A stretch of 64,000 nt of DNA from Halioxenophilus aromaticivorans (GTDB taxonomy: Bacteria > Pseudomonadota > Gammaproteobacteria > Pseudomonadales > Cellvibrionaceae): positions 4,898,001-4,962,000 of the forward strand of contig NZ_AP031496.1 in the NCBI RefSeq assembly GCF_042850945.1, in the 5' to 3' direction. Within the stretch, counting starts at the first letter, position 1. Every line of letters begins with the position of its first letter. Position numbers and translations under genes: made by a program. This document shows, piece after piece, positions 8,179 through 17,731 of this stretch. Under the pieces are notes generated by a model that saw only the letters and a list, made by a program, of their open reading frames with translations, was not told the origin of the DNA and did not search any database.

Positions 8179-8754
8179 ATGGACAGAAGGATCCCCGAAC
8201 TCGCCGACTTAGCTTACCACCCGAACAAATTACCCAAAGACATTGCAGGGCAAGTAGAACTGCTTTCGGAAATTATGGGTTTCGACATAGACCTCGCGAC
8301 TAAAAGAGACGCTTACGTTTTGAACGCCCTGATAGGTGTTATTCTCTACAGGCATCTTGATAGGGTCCAGCAAATGGGCGTTATGGAAATGCTAATTGAG
8401 CCTACAGCTCTTGAACACTTTACTAGAGGGGATATTTCTCAGTTAGTTGGTTTCGTTACTGATGTTATTATTCAACCTCGCTGGTGGTTATGGTCGCTTT
8501 CAACCTCTGAACTAGAGATTCTGTTTAAAGAACGTGAAGACCTTCAAAAACTAATGTCTCAATATGGAATTGGATTCACTATTACCGGCGGATTATCAGC
8601 CTATCGAGCTGGGATGAGCATAAAAAATGGCATACCTGGTTTTGTCTTAGGCTGCACGTTGATGTACATACAGAATCAAAATACTCAGGCGGCCAAAAAT
8701 GAGTTAGACTTGCGTACATCTAACCCCAAGTCATCTCCCTTCTTTAACCGATGA
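8179..8754 (+). CDS. Unknown Hcp-linked protein, candidate T6SS effector
   Basis: A 191-aa protein of no family I recognise, with a perfect AGGAGG ribosome site. The N-terminal two thirds look helical and soluble (VELLSEIMGFDIDLATKRD). Residues about 135-170 are glycine-rich and hydrophobic (GIGFTITGGLSAYRAG, GIPGFVLGCTLMYI), which could form one or two membrane hairpins. It follows hcp by 14 bp and overlaps the next gene by 4 bp (ATGA). Position and hydrophobic tail suggest a membrane-targeting effector delivered with Hcp, but no toxin motif is visible, so the role is inferred from context only. Confidence 0.55.
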   Translation: MDRRIPELADLAYHPNKLPKDIAGQVELLSEIMGFDIDLATKRDAYVLNALIGVILYRHLDRVQQMGVMEMLIEPTALEHFTRGDISQLVGFVTDVIIQPRWWLWSLSTSELEILFKEREDLQKLMSQYGIGFTITGGLSAYRAGMSIKNGIPGFVLGCTLMYIQNQNTQAAKNELDLRTSNPKSSPFFNR

Positions 8755-9014
8755 ACTCTTTAAAAGACTGGCTACAGTTTATTAGAAGCTCATACACCAG
8801 ATGCTTTACAATAATTCTATCCATCCTTTCAACCTGGTATATAGCGCACTTCAACGAAGATGCTAACGCAATATTCATTACCGCCATGTGCATTTTAGGA
8901 GTTATTTCCATAAAATTCGTACACGATAAGGAAGTCACAATTTCTAAGTTACAGAAACGACTGGCGGATAATAATATTGAGTACAGAGACATTTTAGATG
9001 ATAAAGAAAACTAG
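8751..9014 (+). CDS. Small two-helix membrane protein, candidate immunity
   Basis: An 87-aa protein starting at an ATG that overlaps the previous stop (ATGA). Hydrophobic helices lie at about 16-35 (CFTIILSILSTWYIAHF) and 40-57 (AIFITAMCILGVISIKF). A charged coil-like tail follows (TISKLQKRLADNNIEYRD). No family recognised. Tight coupling to the preceding gene in an hcp cassette makes it a candidate inner-membrane immunity protein, although it could equally be a helper. Confidence 0.5.
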   Translation: MNSLKDWLQFIRSSYTRCFTIILSILSTWYIAHFNEDANAIFITAMCILGVISIKFVHDKEVTISKLQKRLADNNIEYRDILDDKEN

Positions 9015-9555
9015 GTCGCTTACGCAGGCCGTTGTCGTAACAGCCTGTATGACCTCCATGTCAGGCCTCGCTGCAGAGGCTTACGATTTAACTTGCCATC
9101 ATCAACCCTGCGACCAATATGCAGAAAGAGTAGAACTCTTTCCGCTGGCCGAAGACAAGATTGTTTATCACTACTTGATAGATCTAGCTCTAATGCTACC
9201 CCTGCCATCAGGGAGCCTAACTGCTGTCGGCTCTCCTGTTACGTCTTCAAAAAATTCTTTCTCTATGACTTATTATTATCAGGCAGACTATTCTATTAGC
9301 TTACATTTTCAGGATCTTGATTTACAATCGAACTTCGAACTCTCAGATGACGGCAAAGAGATCTTTTCTTTCGAGAGAAATGGTATTCGCGGCTATTTTT
9401 ATGATTCTTCTAGTCGTGAAGACGAAACACCGGAATTTACAGCGGTAATCCTGGTGAAGTATGGTTATTCGGAACGTTTTATCATATACACAACCAGAGG
9501 TTTATCTGAACTTAATTTCAGAGGCCTTTTAGGCTCTCTGAAGGAGATCGAGTAG
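8998..9555 (+). CDS. Secreted hypothetical protein of the hcp cassette
   Basis: A 185-aa protein with a basic start (MIKKTRS), a hydrophobic core and the cleavage-like site GLAAEA, that is, a Sec signal peptide. The mature domain begins with a possible disulfide pair (LTCHHQPCDQY) and is beta-rich. No known domain. It overlaps the preceding small membrane gene by 17 bp and ends the cassette. A periplasmic location would suit an immunity protein against a periplasm- or membrane-acting toxin. Function unproven. Confidence 0.5.
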   Translation: MIKKTRSLTQAVVVTACMTSMSGLAAEAYDLTCHHQPCDQYAERVELFPLAEDKIVYHYLIDLALMLPLPSGSLTAVGSPVTSSKNSFSMTYYYQADYSISLHFQDLDLQSNFELSDDGKEIFSFERNGIRGYFYDSSSREDETPEFTAVILVKYGYSERFIIYTTRGLSELNFRGLLGSLKEIE

Positions 9556-9924
9556 ACATCGCGCATGCATTTCTGGATAAAATACAGCTACAACCAGGCC
9601 TATTCATCAGCTTAGATAATGAATAGCTATTGCGTGAACACAGCAATTCAACTTGCGGAAAGGTCTTTAGGCAGGCCGCAGTTCCAGCTATAAGTCTAAC
9701 CCCTTAAAGCTGTCCCTTCTTTCTCAGCCCAAAAGCCGCAGTCCAGCAGAGTTTTAGATTACAGGTCAATCCAATTAATTCGCGATCACGGGCGGGCTCA
9801 GGGAACGTTCAACCATAAAGCGACACATGAATCAATCGCTCACAACTTCTTTAAAACAGTGACTATCCAATTACCCGGCAAGCAGAAAATGATGGTGAAT
9901 ACTATGTGGAACTGGGGCTACGGT
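9556..9924. other. Intergenic region between hcp cassette and clpB
   Basis: About 370 bp without a recognisable gene. The cassette and clpB converge here. I see no inverted repeats or transposase fragments that would mark a mobile-element edge. Confidence 0.4.
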
Positions 9925-9965
9925 GGAAAAACTCGGCTTCCAGAACGAAACCTGGAGACCGAGTT
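9925..9965 (-). terminator. Terminator of intact clpB
   Basis: AACTCGG (9930-9936) pairs with CCGAGTT (9959-9965) and the inner bases TTCCAG/CTGGA continue the stem. On the minus strand the hairpin is followed by TTTTT. It is 24 bp after the clpB stop. Confidence 0.75.
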
Positions 9966-9988
9966 AATTGTTTTACAGCTTCAAATGA

Positions 9989-12577
9989 TCAACTTCGATC
10001 AAACACCACCTTCTGCTGGCGATCCAATCCCGCGTGTATGGTGTCGCCGGCTTGGAATTTACCAGCCAGTACGGCTTCGGCCAGTGGGTTTTCCAGCATT
10101 TGTTGTATGGCCCGTTTTAATGGGCGGGCGCCGTAGACTGGGTCGAAACCGGCTTCGCCCAGTTTATCCAACAAGGGCTCAGTTAATTCCAGTTTTAGCT
10201 CACGGTCCAATAAACGTTCACGCAGGCGTTGCAACTGTATGCTGGCTATGCCACGGATTTGATCTTTGCTCAGTGGGTCGAATACCACCACTTCATCAAT
10301 ACGGTTGATAAATTCCGGGCGGAAGTGGGCGTTCACATCTTCCATTACGGCTTCGCGCATAATTTCTGGGTCTGGATCGGTTACCGACCGCGCCAGCTCC
10401 TGGATATGTGCAGAGCCTAGGTTGGATGTCATAATCACCACAGTGTTGCGGAAATCCACGGTACGGCCCTGGCCATCGGTAAGGCGGCCATCTTCCAACA
10501 CTTGCAGCAAAATATTGAATACATCCGGGTGCGCTTTTTCAACTTCATCTAGCAATAATACCGAATAAGGTTTGCGGCGCACAGCCTCGGTTAAGTAACC
10601 GCCCTCTTCGTAACCCACGTAGCCAGGAGGCGCACCGATTAAACGGGCCACCGAATGCTTCTCCATAAATTCCGACATATCGATGCGCACCATGGCGTCT
10701 TCGGTGTCGAATAAAAATTGCGCCAGGGCCTTACACAATTCGGTTTTACCCACACCGGTTGGGCCAAGGAATAAAAACGAACCGTTAGGGCGGTTAGGAT
10801 CGGCCAACCCAGCACGGCTGCGGCGCACGGCGTTGGATACCGCCACCACAGCGGCACGCTGGCCAATCACTCGGCTTTGCAGGTTATCTTCCATGCGCAA
10901 TAATTTATCGCGCTCGCCTTCCAACATTTTAGCCACGGGAATGCCGGTCCACTTGGAAACCACCTCAGCGATTTCTTCGTCGGTGACTTTGTTGCGCAGC
11001 AAGGTCATCTCTTGCATTTCGACTTGAGATGCCATGTCGAGCTGTTTGGCTAACTCGGGAATAATACCGTACTGTAGTTCCGACATGCGGCCGAGGTCGC
11101 CGGCGCGGTGGGCGGCCTCTAAATCCAAGCGGGCTTGCTCCAGGGTTGACTTGATTTCCTGAGAGCCATGTAGAGCGGCTTTTTCCGCCCGCCACACTTC
11201 TTCTAAATCCGCGTACTCGCGTTCTACCTGGTCAATGTCGCTGTCAATTTTAGACAAGCGTTTTTTAGACGCATCGTCTTCGTCTTTGCGCACGGCTTCA
11301 CGCTCAATTTTTAATTGCACTAAGCGCCGCTCTAACCGATCCATCGATTCTGGCTTGGAATCGATTTCCATGCGAATACGGCTGGCGGCTTCATCGATTA
11401 AATCGATGGCTTTATCGGGCAGCTGGCGATCGGTGATGTATCGCTGGGACAGTTTCACCGCCGCTACAATGGCCGGGTCGGTAATGTCCACTCCGTGGTG
11501 CACTTCGTAGCGTTCTTTTAAGCCGCGTAAAATCGCAACGGTGTCTTCCTCTGAAGGCTCGTCCACCATCACTTTTTGGAAGCGGCGCTCTAGGGCTGCG
11601 TCTTTTTCGATGTATTTGCGGTATTCATCCAACGTTGTGGCACCCACGCAATGGAGTTCGCCTCGAGCTAACGCGGGCTTCAGCATATTACCGGCATCCA
11701 TGGCGCCGTCGGCTTTACCGGCCCCCACCATGGTGTGAATTTCATCGATAAATAAAATCACCCGGCCTTCTTCCCGGGCCAATTCTTTAAGCACGGCTTT
11801 TAACCGTTCTTCGAATTCACCGCGAAACTTGGCGCCGGCCAACAGCGCACCCAAATCCAGTGACAAAAGGCGTTTGTTTTTTAAACCCTCGGGCACTTCG
11901 CCGTTGATAATACGCTGCGCCAAACCTTCCACAATGGCGGTTTTACCCACACCGGGTTCACCCATTAACACTGGATTATTTTTGGTGCGGCGCTGTAATA
12001 CCTGCACGGTGCGACGAATTTCGTCGTCGCGGCCAATCACTGGGTCTAATTTACCGGCCTCGGCACGGGCGGTTAAATCGATGGTGTATTTTTCCAACGC
12101 TTGGCGATTACCCTCGGCGTCTGGGTCGTCCACTGTCTCGCCGCCACGGACTTTTTTCACCGCATCTTGCAAGCGTTTAGCGTCACCAGCACTCTTTAAC
12201 AGCTTGGCCAGGGCGCTATTGCCCTCTTCAATGGTGGCCAATAGTAAGGCTTCACTGGAGATGAATTTATCGCCGACTTTTTGCGATTGCTTGTCAGCTA
12301 AATTAAGCAGGCGCACCAGCTCCTGGGACAGCTGAACGTCGCCGGAAGGGTTTTGCACCCGCGCCAGGCCCTCTAGGTTTTTGGCCAAGCCGTTGCGCAA
12401 ACCGGAAACATCATAGCCGGCTTGGGCTAAAAGCGGGCGCACCGCGCCGCCCTGCTGATCCAGCATGGCCAGCATTACATGGGCGGGTTCAATTTGATTG
12501 TGGTCACGGCCGATGGCGAGTGACTGGGCATCCGCCAGGGCGTTTTGTAATTGGTTGGTTAAACGATCTATTCGCAT
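9989..12577 (-). CDS. clpB: ATP-dependent disaggregase ClpB
   Basis: A full-length 862-aa Hsp100 chaperone that works with DnaK to dissolve aggregates in the cytoplasm. Clp-N repeats occupy about residues 1-145. The first AAA+ module has Walker [10 protein letters not shown] and Walker [11 protein letters not shown] coiled-coil middle domain spans about 400-520. The second AAA+ module has GPTGVGKTE and [11 protein letters not shown] with SEFMEKHSV and [13 protein letters not shown], then the C-terminal D2-small domain. It lacks features of ClpV, so it is the general chaperone rather than the T6SS ATPase. Its last 406 bp recur at 6930-7335. AGAGGTC lies before the ATG. Confidence 0.97.
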   Translation of the reverse strand: MRIDRLTNQLQNALADAQSLAIGRDHNQIEPAHVMLAMLDQQGGAVRPLLAQAGYDVSGLRNGLAKNLEGLARVQNPSGDVQLSQELVRLLNLADKQSQKVGDKFISSEALLLATIEEGNSALAKLLKSAGDAKRLQDAVKKVRGGETVDDPDAEGNRQALEKYTIDLTARAEAGKLDPVIGRDDEIRRTVQVLQRRTKNNPVLMGEPGVGKTAIVEGLAQRIINGEVPEGLKNKRLLSLDLGALLAGAKFRGEFEERLKAVLKELAREEGRVILFIDEIHTMVGAGKADGAMDAGNMLKPALARGELHCVGATTLDEYRKYIEKDAALERRFQKVMVDEPSEEDTVAILRGLKERYEVHHGVDITDPAIVAAVKLSQRYITDRQLPDKAIDLIDEAASRIRMEIDSKPESMDRLERRLVQLKIEREAVRKDEDDASKKRLSKIDSDIDQVEREYADLEEVWRAEKAALHGSQEIKSTLEQARLDLEAAHRAGDLGRMSELQYGIIPELAKQLDMASQVEMQEMTLLRNKVTDEEIAEVVSKWTGIPVAKMLEGERDKLLRMEDNLQSRVIGQRAAVVAVSNAVRRSRAGLADPNRPNGSFLFLGPTGVGKTELCKALAQFLFDTEDAMVRIDMSEFMEKHSVARLIGAPPGYVGYEEGGYLTEAVRRKPYSVLLLDEVEKAHPDVFNILLQVLEDGRLTDGQGRTVDFRNTVVIMTSNLGSAHIQELARSVTDPDPEIMREAVMEDVNAHFRPEFINRIDEVVVFDPLSKDQIRGIASIQLQRLRERLLDRELKLELTEPLLDKLGEAGFDPVYGARPLKRAIQQMLENPLAEAVLAGKFQAGDTIHAGLDRQQKVVFDRS

Positions 12578-12634
12578 CTCTGACCTCTCTTCCCGCAGCC
12601 GGTGGCTACCGGGTTCAATTTCTACTGGCTACTA

Positions 12635-12663
12635 AGGTTGGGCTAGTGCCCCCAAAAAACAAG
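12635..12663 (-). promoter_or_regulatory. Possible sigma-32 heat-shock promoter of clpB
   Basis: On the minus strand CTTGTTT (12663-12657) is followed after 14 bp by CCCAACCT (12642-12635). This is a partial match to the CTTGAAA/CCCCAT heat-shock consensus, about 60 bp upstream of clpB. It is weak and proposed only because clpB is usually heat-shock regulated. Confidence 0.3.
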
Positions 12664-12766
12664 CCAAAGGCAGAACGAATACTTGACCTAAAACAAAATC
12701 GAAGTGAGCTATCGCGTCACAAAAACGGGCTTATCAGCGCGAGTTTTTACGTTGTTGGCTGTGGCT

Positions 12767-13534
12767 TTACGCTTGCAGCCAAATTAAGCTGGCCTGACGA
12801 CCGGTCACCTTTTGCCGCCGATAGGAGAAGAAGCGGGCGTCACCGTAGGTGCAGTGCTCACCCCCATAAACGCTGGTAATGCCTAGGCCGGCTAACTGCA
12901 CCCGCGCCACGGCGTATAAATCCAGGTAGAAATGCAGGGCTCTGGCTCCGGGCGTTACCGCCTTGGCGACAGCCTGCACCTCTGCATTAGTGGTGGCCAG
13001 GGCGAAAACCGCTTCTACTACTTCTATACCCACTTCAAAATGGGCTTGGCTAATGGCAGGGCCTAAAAAAGCGGTTATTTGCGTCGCAGGCACAGCCATG
13101 GAGGCCACAGTGTTGGCGATGACACCATCCACCAAGCCTCGCCAACCGGCGTGGGCCGCTGCCACCACGGTACCGCCTTGGTCGCACAGCAGCACCGGCA
13201 AGCAGTCCGCAGTCATAACGGCACAGGCCAGGTTAGTATCCCTGGTTACTGCGGCATCGGCTGTACGCACTGCACCATCGGCCGCAGCCGTGGCCACCTT
13301 GGTGCCATGCACCTGCTCCAACCACTGCACCTTAACCGTGCCCAGCCGAGTTTGTAAGCGCTCACGATTAGCCGCTACCGTTTGTGCATCATCGCCCACA
13401 TGCAGTGCTAAATTCAGTCCAACATAGGGGGCAGCGCTGCCGCCGCCACTGCGATCCGTTAACAAGACACCCACATTAGCGGGCACGGGCCAATCTGGCT
13501 GCCAAAAGCCGTCACCAACTCTTTCACTGGGCAT
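12767..13534 (-). CDS. pgeF: Peptidoglycan editing factor PgeF (YfiH/polyphenol oxidase family)
   Basis: A 255-aa member of the YfiH/DUF152 family; PgeF removes wrongly incorporated L-Ser from peptidoglycan precursors. The metal-binding residues are visible: His in QVHGTKV, Cys in TADCLPVLL and His in AAHAGWRG, plus the family ending RQASLIWL. The start ATG at 13534 overlaps the rluD stop (TGATG), showing translational coupling. The rluD-pgeF-clpB order is standard in Pseudomonas-like genomes. Confidence 0.9.
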   Translation of the reverse strand: MPSERVGDGFWQPDWPVPANVGVLLTDRSGGGSAAPYVGLNLALHVGDDAQTVAANRERLQTRLGTVKVQWLEQVHGTKVATAAADGAVRTADAAVTRDTNLACAVMTADCLPVLLCDQGGTVVAAAHAGWRGLVDGVIANTVASMAVPATQITAFLGPAISQAHFEVGIEVVEAVFALATTNAEVQAVAKAVTPGARALHFYLDLYAVARVQLAGLGITSVYGGEHCTYGDARFFSYRRQKVTGRQASLIWLQA

Positions 13535-14499
13535 CAAAAAGGCTCCTCGGGGCTTGGCTCCTGCCTTAGCACCTGCAACAACCCGTCAAAATCCGCCGGT
13601 ATGGGTGCCTGCCATTGCATGTCTTCGCCGCGAGCGGGGTGCACCAACCCTAACTGCTGCGCGTGAAGGGCTTGGCGTGGGAAAGCCCGTAGGTGTTCGA
13701 TCAGCGTGTCGCTGCATTGGGGAGGGATTTTAAAGCGACCGGCGTAGGTGGTATCGCCCACCAGTGGGTAGCGGATGTGCGCCATGTGTACGCGAATTTG
13801 ATGGGTGCGGCCGGTGGCTAACTTCACCCGCACATGGGTATGCTGGCCAAATCGCTCCACCACTCGATAGTGCGTTAACGCCGGCTTACCGGTGTGGACC
13901 ACGGCCATTTTGGTCCGTTGGGTGGGATGACGGCCAATGGGCTCGTCCACACTGCCACCGCCGGTGGGCGTTCCAATCACAACCGCCTCGTATTCTCGGC
14001 TTACGCTGCGCGACTGCAACTGGGCTACTAGGTCATTCACCGCCGGCAGGGTTTTGGCCACCACCATTAGGCCCGTGGTGTCTTTATCCAAGCGGTGCAC
14101 AATGCCTGCCCGGGGTAGGTTAGCCAGGCTTTTGTCGTGGGCTAGCAAAGCATTCAGTAAGGTGCCGGTGTAGTTGCCAGCCGCCGGGTGTACCACCAAG
14201 CCGGATGGCTTATTAACCACCAGTATATGTTCATCTTCATAAACGATATCCAGGGGCATGGCCTCGGCCTGCCAATCGCCCTGGGGGGTAACTTCGGCCA
14301 ATAAGGCCAGCCGTTCGCCACCAATCAGTTTGTCTTTGGTTTTTACGGATTGCTGGTTTACGGTGAGCTGGCCGCCTTTGATCCACTGTTGAAGCTGAGA
14401 GCGCGAGTAATCGGGAAACAATTGCGCGGCTATCTGGTCTACACGCTGGCCTCGCAGCTGCGTAGGCACTATGGCGTCGGCGGTTATTTGATTAGACAT
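13534..14499 (-). CDS. rluD: 23S rRNA pseudouridine(1911/1915/1917) synthase
   Basis: A 321-aa RluA-family pseudouridine synthase acting on helix 69 of 23S rRNA. An N-terminal S4 domain (RGQRVDQIAAQLFPDYSRSQ) is followed by the catalytic domain with HRLDKDTTGLMVVAK, where the Asp is the nucleophile, and ATGRTHQIRVH. I chose the ATG at 14499 (MSNQITADAIV) because an upstream extension to 14574 has no family similarity. The gene is divergent from bamD, as in many Gammaproteobacteria. Confidence 0.93.
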   Translation of the reverse strand: MSNQITADAIVPTQLRGQRVDQIAAQLFPDYSRSQLQQWIKGGQLTVNQQSVKTKDKLIGGERLALLAEVTPQGDWQAEAMPLDIVYEDEHILVVNKPSGLVVHPAAGNYTGTLLNALLAHDKSLANLPRAGIVHRLDKDTTGLMVVAKTLPAVNDLVAQLQSRSVSREYEAVVIGTPTGGGSVDEPIGRHPTQRTKMAVVHTGKPALTHYRVVERFGQHTHVRVKLATGRTHQIRVHMAHIRYPLVGDTTYAGRFKIPPQCSDTLIEHLRAFPRQALHAQQLGLVHPARGEDMQWQAPIPADFDGLLQVLRQEPSPEEPF

Positions 14500-14654
14500 G
14501 AGTATACGGCTGGCATTAGGTGAACAGTCGGCAACGGCGCCAATTGAGCCGCGGCCACAGCAGCCGCTATTCAATTACAGGATGGGCCGCACATCAAGCC
14601 GTTTGGCCCAGTTGCCCGCTGTGATTCACCCGCGAGCTGTGATTAAATAGGCGG

Positions 14655-14676
14655 CCGCCAAAATGGGCGGTTTTTT
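14655..14676 (+). terminator. Orphan terminator-like hairpin between rluD and bamD
   Basis: CCGCC (14655-14659) and GGCGG (14666-14670) form a short GC stem, directly followed by TTTTTT on the plus strand. It lies between two divergent genes, where no annotated plus-strand transcript should end. It could end a small RNA or an attenuated bamD leader. Confidence 0.4.
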
Positions 14677-14765
14677 AGCCTTCGGCGATAAGCACCGGCG
14701 AGTGGTCGCGAACCTCAACTAGTAGTAAGTAGTAGGCGCGGCGCACGCCCCAATACGATAGAGCA

Positions 14766-15758
14766 ATGATTCAGAACACAGTAAAACTAACCCCGGCCGG
14801 CCTAGCCCGCGCCCTGCCCAAGTACCTAACGGTTATTGCGGTGTGTATTAGCCTCAGTGGCTGCGCCTTGTTTGGCGACAAAGACAAAGAAGAAGGCTCC
14901 GGTAAAGGCCCCGGTGGCATGGGCGCAGACGCCAATGAAAAAATGCTGTACGACGGCGCCCAACGCCAGCTGCGCGGCAGCCAATGGGACGCCGCAGTAC
15001 AAACCCTGCAGGCATTGGAAGAGCATTTCCCCTTCGGGAACTACGCCGAGCAAGCGCAGCTGGAGCTAATCTACGCCTACTACAAGAATTACGAAACCGA
15101 GGCTGCCATCGCCGCTGCGGACCGGTTTATTCGCTTGCACCCCCAGCATCGCCAAGTGGATTACGCCTATTATATGCGCGGCCTGGCGACCTTTACTGAG
15201 GGCCGCGGCGCTCTAGAAGCCTTTTTGCCCACAGATATGACCCAGCGCGACCCAGGTATGGCGCGGGAGTCTTTCTCGCACTTTGCCCAACTGCTGGCTC
15301 GCTACCCCAACAGCATCTACGCTCCAGACGCCCGCAAGCGCATGATCTACCTGCGCAATGTATTGGCGCGCTACGAAATCCACGTCGCCAACTATTACTT
15401 TAAGCGCGGCGCTTACGTGGCCGCCGCCGCCCGTGGCCGTTACGTGGTGGAAAACTTCCAAAAAACCCCCGCCGTGCCGGATGGCCTGGCGGTAATGGTG
15501 CAAGCCTACAAGCTACTGGGCAAAGAAGAACTGGCCGAAGATAGCCTGCAAGTACTGCGCGAAAACTTCCCCAACCACCCCGCCCTGCGCCAGGACGGCA
15601 GCTTCCGCTATGCCGATGGCTCTCAGAAGGGACAGCGCTCTTGGGTTTCTAAACTGACCTTTGGTTTGTTTGATAAGCCGGTGTCGCCAAGCTTTGATTC
15701 CCGCGAGTTGTACAACTCGGTATATAAAGAGGATGGCGCGGCGCCGCAGCCAAATTGA
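14766..15758 (+). CDS. bamD: Outer membrane assembly lipoprotein BamD (ComL/YfiO)
   Basis: A 330-aa lipoprotein with lipobox SLSGC (cysteine near residue 33), then a Gly/Lys-rich linker and five TPR-like repeats. Family segments include [58 protein letters not shown] and [20 protein letters not shown]. BamD docks BamA and BamC/E in the BAM complex, which inserts outer-membrane barrel proteins. It is longer than E. coli BamD (about 245 aa) because of a C-terminal extension. A strong terminator follows. Confidence 0.95.
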   Translation: MIQNTVKLTPAGLARALPKYLTVIAVCISLSGCALFGDKDKEEGSGKGPGGMGADANEKMLYDGAQRQLRGSQWDAAVQTLQALEEHFPFGNYAEQAQLELIYAYYKNYETEAAIAAADRFIRLHPQHRQVDYAYYMRGLATFTEGRGALEAFLPTDMTQRDPGMARESFSHFAQLLARYPNSIYAPDARKRMIYLRNVLARYEIHVANYYFKRGAYVAAAARGRYVVENFQKTPAVPDGLAVMVQAYKLLGKEELAEDSLQVLRENFPNHPALRQDGSFRYADGSQKGQRSWVSKLTFGLFDKPVSPSFDSRELYNSVYKEDGAAPQPN

Positions 15759-15766
15759 TTTTGGGG

Positions 15767-15793
15767 GGCCGCGCATTAGCGCGGCCTTGTTTC
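15767..15793 (+). terminator. Terminator of bamD
   Basis: A perfect 8-bp stem GGCCGCGC/GCGCGGCC with an ATTA loop, followed by TTGTTTCT, begins 8 bp after the bamD stop. Confidence 0.8.
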
Positions 15794-15962
15794 TCAATCA
15801 AGGCTGACAAAGAGCAACACTTGCTACCTTTTCTTTTTCCCTAGCCCACTCTACCAAGGGCTGGCCGGCTCAAGCTGTCTTATTTTTGTTTCGCGCAAAA
15901 ACCGGTCAAACGTCTGCAACCGCGGGCGTCGCAACAAAAACACCAGTAGCACAACTGCCAAT

Positions 15963-17594
15963 TTAATCCCCAATCTTCCAACCATTGGTAATGGGATAGC
16001 GCCGGTCGCGGCCAAAACCACGCTCGGTAATGCGCACCCCCACCGGGGCTTGGCGACGTTTATATTCGTTGACGTCTACCAAACGCAATACCCGGCGCAC
16101 TACGGCGGAATCGAAACCGGCGGCTTCGATTTCTGTGGCGCTTTGGTCGCGCTCTATATAGCGCTCCAATATCTCATCCAACACCGGGTACGGCGGTAGG
16201 CTGTCTTCGTCTTTTTGATCCGGAGCCAGCTCGGCCGAAGGTGGCCGCTCGATAACGCTAACCGGGATCACTTCGCCCAGGGTGTTGCGGTAACGCGACA
16301 GCTCAAACACGGTGACTTTGGGCACATCTTTAAGCACGTCAAAGCCGCCGGCCATATCACCGTAGAGGGTGGAATAGCCCACGGCCATTTCGCTCTTATT
16401 GCCGGTGGTGAGCACCAGGTAGCCTTTCTTGTTGGAGATGGCCATCAACAGCACACCCCGGCAACGGGCTTGTAGGTTTTCTTCGGTGGTATCGCGCTGG
16501 GTGCCGGCGAATTCTTCGGCGAGGCCTGCCATAAACGCGTCGTACATCGGCTCAATGCTGATGGATTGGTAGCGCACGCCCAGGCGCTCGGCTTCGTCAG
16601 CGGCGTCATTTTTGGACAAATCACTGGTGTAGCGAAACGGCATCATCACCGCTTCCACGCGGTCTTTGCCCAGGGCATCCACCGCCACGGCCAACGTGAG
16701 GGCGGAATCGATACCGCCAGAAAGCCCCAGCACCACACCTTTAAAGCCATTTTTGTTCACGTAATCGCGCACACCGATGACCAGGGCTTGGTAGATGGCG
16801 GCAAGCTCCGAAGGCAGTTCGGTTTTGGATTGCGTGGGCACGGTTACACTGCCGCTGTCAGCGACATCAATGGTTACCGCATACAAGCCTTCTTCAAAGA
16901 AGGGGGCTTGGTATTGAATCTGGCCTTGGTTATCCACCACAAAGGAGCCGCCATCAAACACCAGCTCATCCTGGCCGCCCACCAAATTGGTGTAGACGAT
17001 GGCCAGGTCGCCCTCTTGGGCGCGGTTGGCCAGCAGGCGGTGGCGCTCGGCCCGTTTGCTGCGCGAAAACGGCGAGGCGTTAAGGTTGAGCATCAGCTTG
17101 GCACCGTGGGCTTTAGCCTGGGCGGTGGGCTCTGCCAACCACACATCCTCGCAGATGGTGATGGCGGTGGTTACGCCGTGGATATCCACCACACAGGGCT
17201 GACTGCCGGCTTGGAAGTAGCGTTTTTCATCAAACACTTGATAGTTGGGCAAACACTGCTTCGTATATTCCGCCACCAACTGGCCGTTTTGGATCACGCC
17301 GGCCATGTTCAGCACGGCACCACCCACGCAACGCGGGTAGCCCATCACCAGGGTGGTGTTGATTTGCGCGTCCATCAGGGTTTGCAGGGCCTGCTCTATG
17401 CGCGCCTCTAGGCTTGGCCGCAGCAGCAGATCCTCCGGTGGGTAGCCGGTGAGGGTGAGCTCGGGATAGAGCACCACATCGGCCTGATGCTCTGCCAGGG
17501 CCTGTTCGGCACTGGTAATGACTTGTTGGGTGTTGCCGGGGATATCACCCACCAGCAAATTAATCTGGGCCATAACGACAGTAATGCTTGCCAC
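15963..17594 (-). CDS. nadE: Glutamine-dependent NAD(+) synthetase
   Basis: A 543-aa two-domain enzyme that amidates deamido-NAD to NAD. The N-terminal nitrilase-type glutaminase domain (1 to about 260) shows the Glu in YPELTLTGYPPEDLL, the Lys region and the Cys in TICEDVW. The C-terminal synthetase domain has the PP-loop VLGLSGGIDSALTL and ends in RDRRYPITNGW. I chose the GTG at 17594 (VASITVVMAQ) because GGAGAGG lies 7 bp upstream; an internal ATG at 17573 is the alternative. A single convergent gene downstream of bamD. Confidence 0.93.
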   Translation of the reverse strand: MASITVVMAQINLLVGDIPGNTQQVITSAEQALAEHQADVVLYPELTLTGYPPEDLLLRPSLEARIEQALQTLMDAQINTTLVMGYPRCVGGAVLNMAGVIQNGQLVAEYTKQCLPNYQVFDEKRYFQAGSQPCVVDIHGVTTAITICEDVWLAEPTAQAKAHGAKLMLNLNASPFSRSKRAERHRLLANRAQEGDLAIVYTNLVGGQDELVFDGGSFVVDNQGQIQYQAPFFEEGLYAVTIDVADSGSVTVPTQSKTELPSELAAIYQALVIGVRDYVNKNGFKGVVLGLSGGIDSALTLAVAVDALGKDRVEAVMMPFRYTSDLSKNDAADEAERLGVRYQSISIEPMYDAFMAGLAEEFAGTQRDTTEENLQARCRGVLLMAISNKKGYLVLTTGNKSEMAVGYSTLYGDMAGGFDVLKDVPKVTVFELSRYRNTLGEVIPVSVIERPPSAELAPDQKDEDSLPPYPVLDEILERYIERDQSATEIEAAGFDSAVVRRVLRLVDVNEYKRRQAPVGVRITERGFGRDRRYPITNGWKIGD

Positions 17595-17731
17595 TGCTGA
17601 CCTCTCCTCTTTTGCGTCTGTCGATTTTGCGGTGTATTGTCCGGCAAAGGTGGCCAATAGGCAAAATTAAACACCACATTGGCCGCTTTTTAGCCTAACT
17701 TTCCATCGCGTTAACAAGAACCCAGCCCATT

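Noticed and set aside
9989..12577. ClpB as the T6SS ATPase ClpV of the nearby hcp
   Set aside because: Length, middle domain and motifs fit general ClpB, the gene is in its conserved backbone position, and no tss genes are nearby.
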